Of a DNA stretch of 64,000 nt, positions 62,901 through 64,000 are shown in pieces (within the stretch, counting starts at the first letter, position 1; each line of letters begins with the position of its first letter). Below the pieces are notes generated by a model. The model did no database searches, was not told the DNA's origin, and saw only the letters and a program-made list of their open reading frames with translations. Source of the DNA: Saxidomus purpurata. Lineage: Eukaryota; Mollusca; Bivalvia; Venerida; Veneridae. The translations under genes and the position numbers were made by a program. The DNA lies in the NCBI GenBank assembly GCA_022818135.1, contig JAFMSR010000016.1, positions 7,918,127 to 7,982,126 on the forward strand, in the 5' to 3' direction.

Positions 62901-64000
62901 CGGCCGTAATCGGCGAAAAACCGTTTTTTTCACACCTTTCATAGAAGTGGGTCATGTCATATATCAAAATGTCGGGCTCGGCGAGACGTTTAAGATGGCG
63001 CAAGAAAATTTCCGGAAAAGTCAACCGGTCGGCCGTAATCGGCGAAAAACCGTTTTTTTCACACCTTTCATAGAAGTGGGTCATGTCATATATCAAAATG
63101 TCGGGCTCGGCGAGACGTTTAAGATGGCGCAAGAAAATTTCCGGAAAAGTCAACCGGTCGGCCGTAATCGGCGAAAAACCGTTTTTTTCACACCTTTCAT
63201 AGAAGTGGGTCATGTCATATATCAAAATGTCGGGCTCGGCGAGACGTTTAAGATGGCGCAAGAAAATTTCCGGAAAAGTCAACCGGTCGGCCGTAATCGG
63301 CGAAAAACCGTTTTTTTCACACCTTTCATAGAAGTGGGTCATGTCATATATCAAAATGTCGGGCTCGGCGAGACGTTTAAGATGGCGCAAGAAAATTTCC
63401 GGAAAAGTCAACCGGTCGGCCGTAATCGGCGAAAAACCGTTTTTTTCACACCTTTCATAGAAGTGGGTCATGTCATATATCAAAATGTCGGGCTCGGCGA
63501 GACGTTTAAGATGGCGCAAGAAAATTTCCGGAAAAGTCAACCGGTCGGCCGTAATCGGCGAAAAACCGTTTTTTTCACACCTTTCATAGAAGTGGGTCAT
63601 GTCATATATCAAAATGTCGGGCTCGGCGAGACGTTTAAGATGGCGCAAGAAAATTTCCGGAAAAAGTCAACCGGTCGGCCGTAATCGGCGAAAAACCGTT
63701 TTTTTCACACCTTTCATAGAAGTGGGTCATGTCATATATCAAAATGTCGGGCTCGGCGAGACGTTTAAGATGGCGCAAGAAAATTTCCGGAAAAGTCAAC
63801 CGGTCGGCCGTAATCGGCGAAAAACCGTTTTTTTCACACCTTTCATAGAAGTGGGTCATGTCATATATCAAAATGTCGGGCTCGGCGAGACGTTTAAGAT
63901 GGCGCAAGAAAATTTCCGGAAAAAGTCAACCGGTCGGCCGTAATCGGCGAAAAACCGTTTTTTTCACACCTTTCATAGAAGTGGGTCATGTCATATATCA

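Larger units (their letters stand above)
36691..64000. repeat. 129/130-bp satellite array, at least 210 monomers, open at right edge
   Basis: Head-to-tail copies fill 27.3 kb. Anchoring each monomer at ATGTCATATATC, 36746 to 63987 is exactly 59 x 129 + 150 x 130 + 1 x 131 bp. The length difference is one A in the GGAAAAG/GGAAAAAG run. The monomer is about 46% GC with 12 CpG sites, holds the palindromes TTTCCGGAAA, ACCGGT and CGGCCG, a T7 run and several short A runs. Recognisable variation is six substitutions and one insertion. I see no second element type embedded in it and no gene. Long frames on both strands arise because 129 is divisible by three and the monomer has few stops. Function is unknown; candidates are heterochromatic or centromeric satellite, or the tandem core of a mobile element. 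Confidence 0.97.

Noticed and set aside
36682..63943. Dozens of overlapping open frames encoding 43-residue repeats on both strands
   Set aside because: They follow mechanically from a stop-poor monomer with a period divisible by three; A5 monomers break them at once, both strands are equally open, and no start context or domain supports translation.
36691..64000. CRISPR-like repetitive array
   Set aside because: There are no unique spacers; the entire 129/130 bp unit is repeated. The surrounding genes are animal.

Overview
The window is animal nuclear DNA, most likely from a mollusc and probably a bivalve. This rests on inference: AT-rich intergenic DNA, tandem RING-less B-box/coiled-coil/NHL-type genes of the TRIM2/TRIM71-like kind expanded in bivalves, duplicated rhodopsin-like receptors with splice-acceptor sequence in front of the coding exon, several MITE-type elements, and a long satellite. 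Nothing prokaryotic is present.

Region 1 (1-15280) is a minus-strand cluster of six related TRIM-like loci. Four belong to one subfamily (1-395 partial, 5522-7234, 7767-8603, 10478-12148) and two are badly broken members of a second subfamily (1030-2187, 13690-15280). Each encodes two B-boxes and a coiled coil, followed where complete by a C-terminal beta-propeller. None has a RING finger. In this sequence only 7767-8603 is uninterrupted from start to stop, and it lacks the propeller. Locus 5522-7234 has one in-frame stop. Locus 10478-12148 has one stop, one frameshift and a 372-bp homopolymer block that replaces about 377-389 bp of expected coding sequence, almost certainly a sequence-quality artefact. 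A 178-bp pogo/Tigger-like MITE lies at 4835-5012.

Region 2 (about 16383-35800) is a tandem segmental duplication: unit 1 about 16383-25960, unit 2 about 28427-35800. Each unit carries one single-exon rhodopsin-like receptor (21334-22578 and 32316-33596; roughly 86% identical proteins). Differences between the units record insertions, deletions and expansions: a minisatellite expanded only in unit 1, a fold-back element complete in unit 1 and truncated in unit 2, and a trinucleotide repeat expanded in unit 1. Two copies of a ~420-bp MITE with TTAA target duplications each have an empty site in related sequence elsewhere in the window.

Region 3 (36691-64000, running off the window) is a head-to-tail satellite. 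Between 36746 and 63987 I count exactly 210 monomers: 59 of 129 bp, 150 of 130 bp and one of 131 bp. The 129/130 difference is one A in an A4/A5 run. Apart from that I find only six substitutions and one inserted base. The monomer has 12 CpG sites in 129 bp, about 1.8 times expectation, and the A4 form is concentrated toward both visible ends. I do not recognise this satellite, and it is the strongest candidate for something undescribed. The long reading frames across it are a by-product of a period divisible by three and are not treated as genes.
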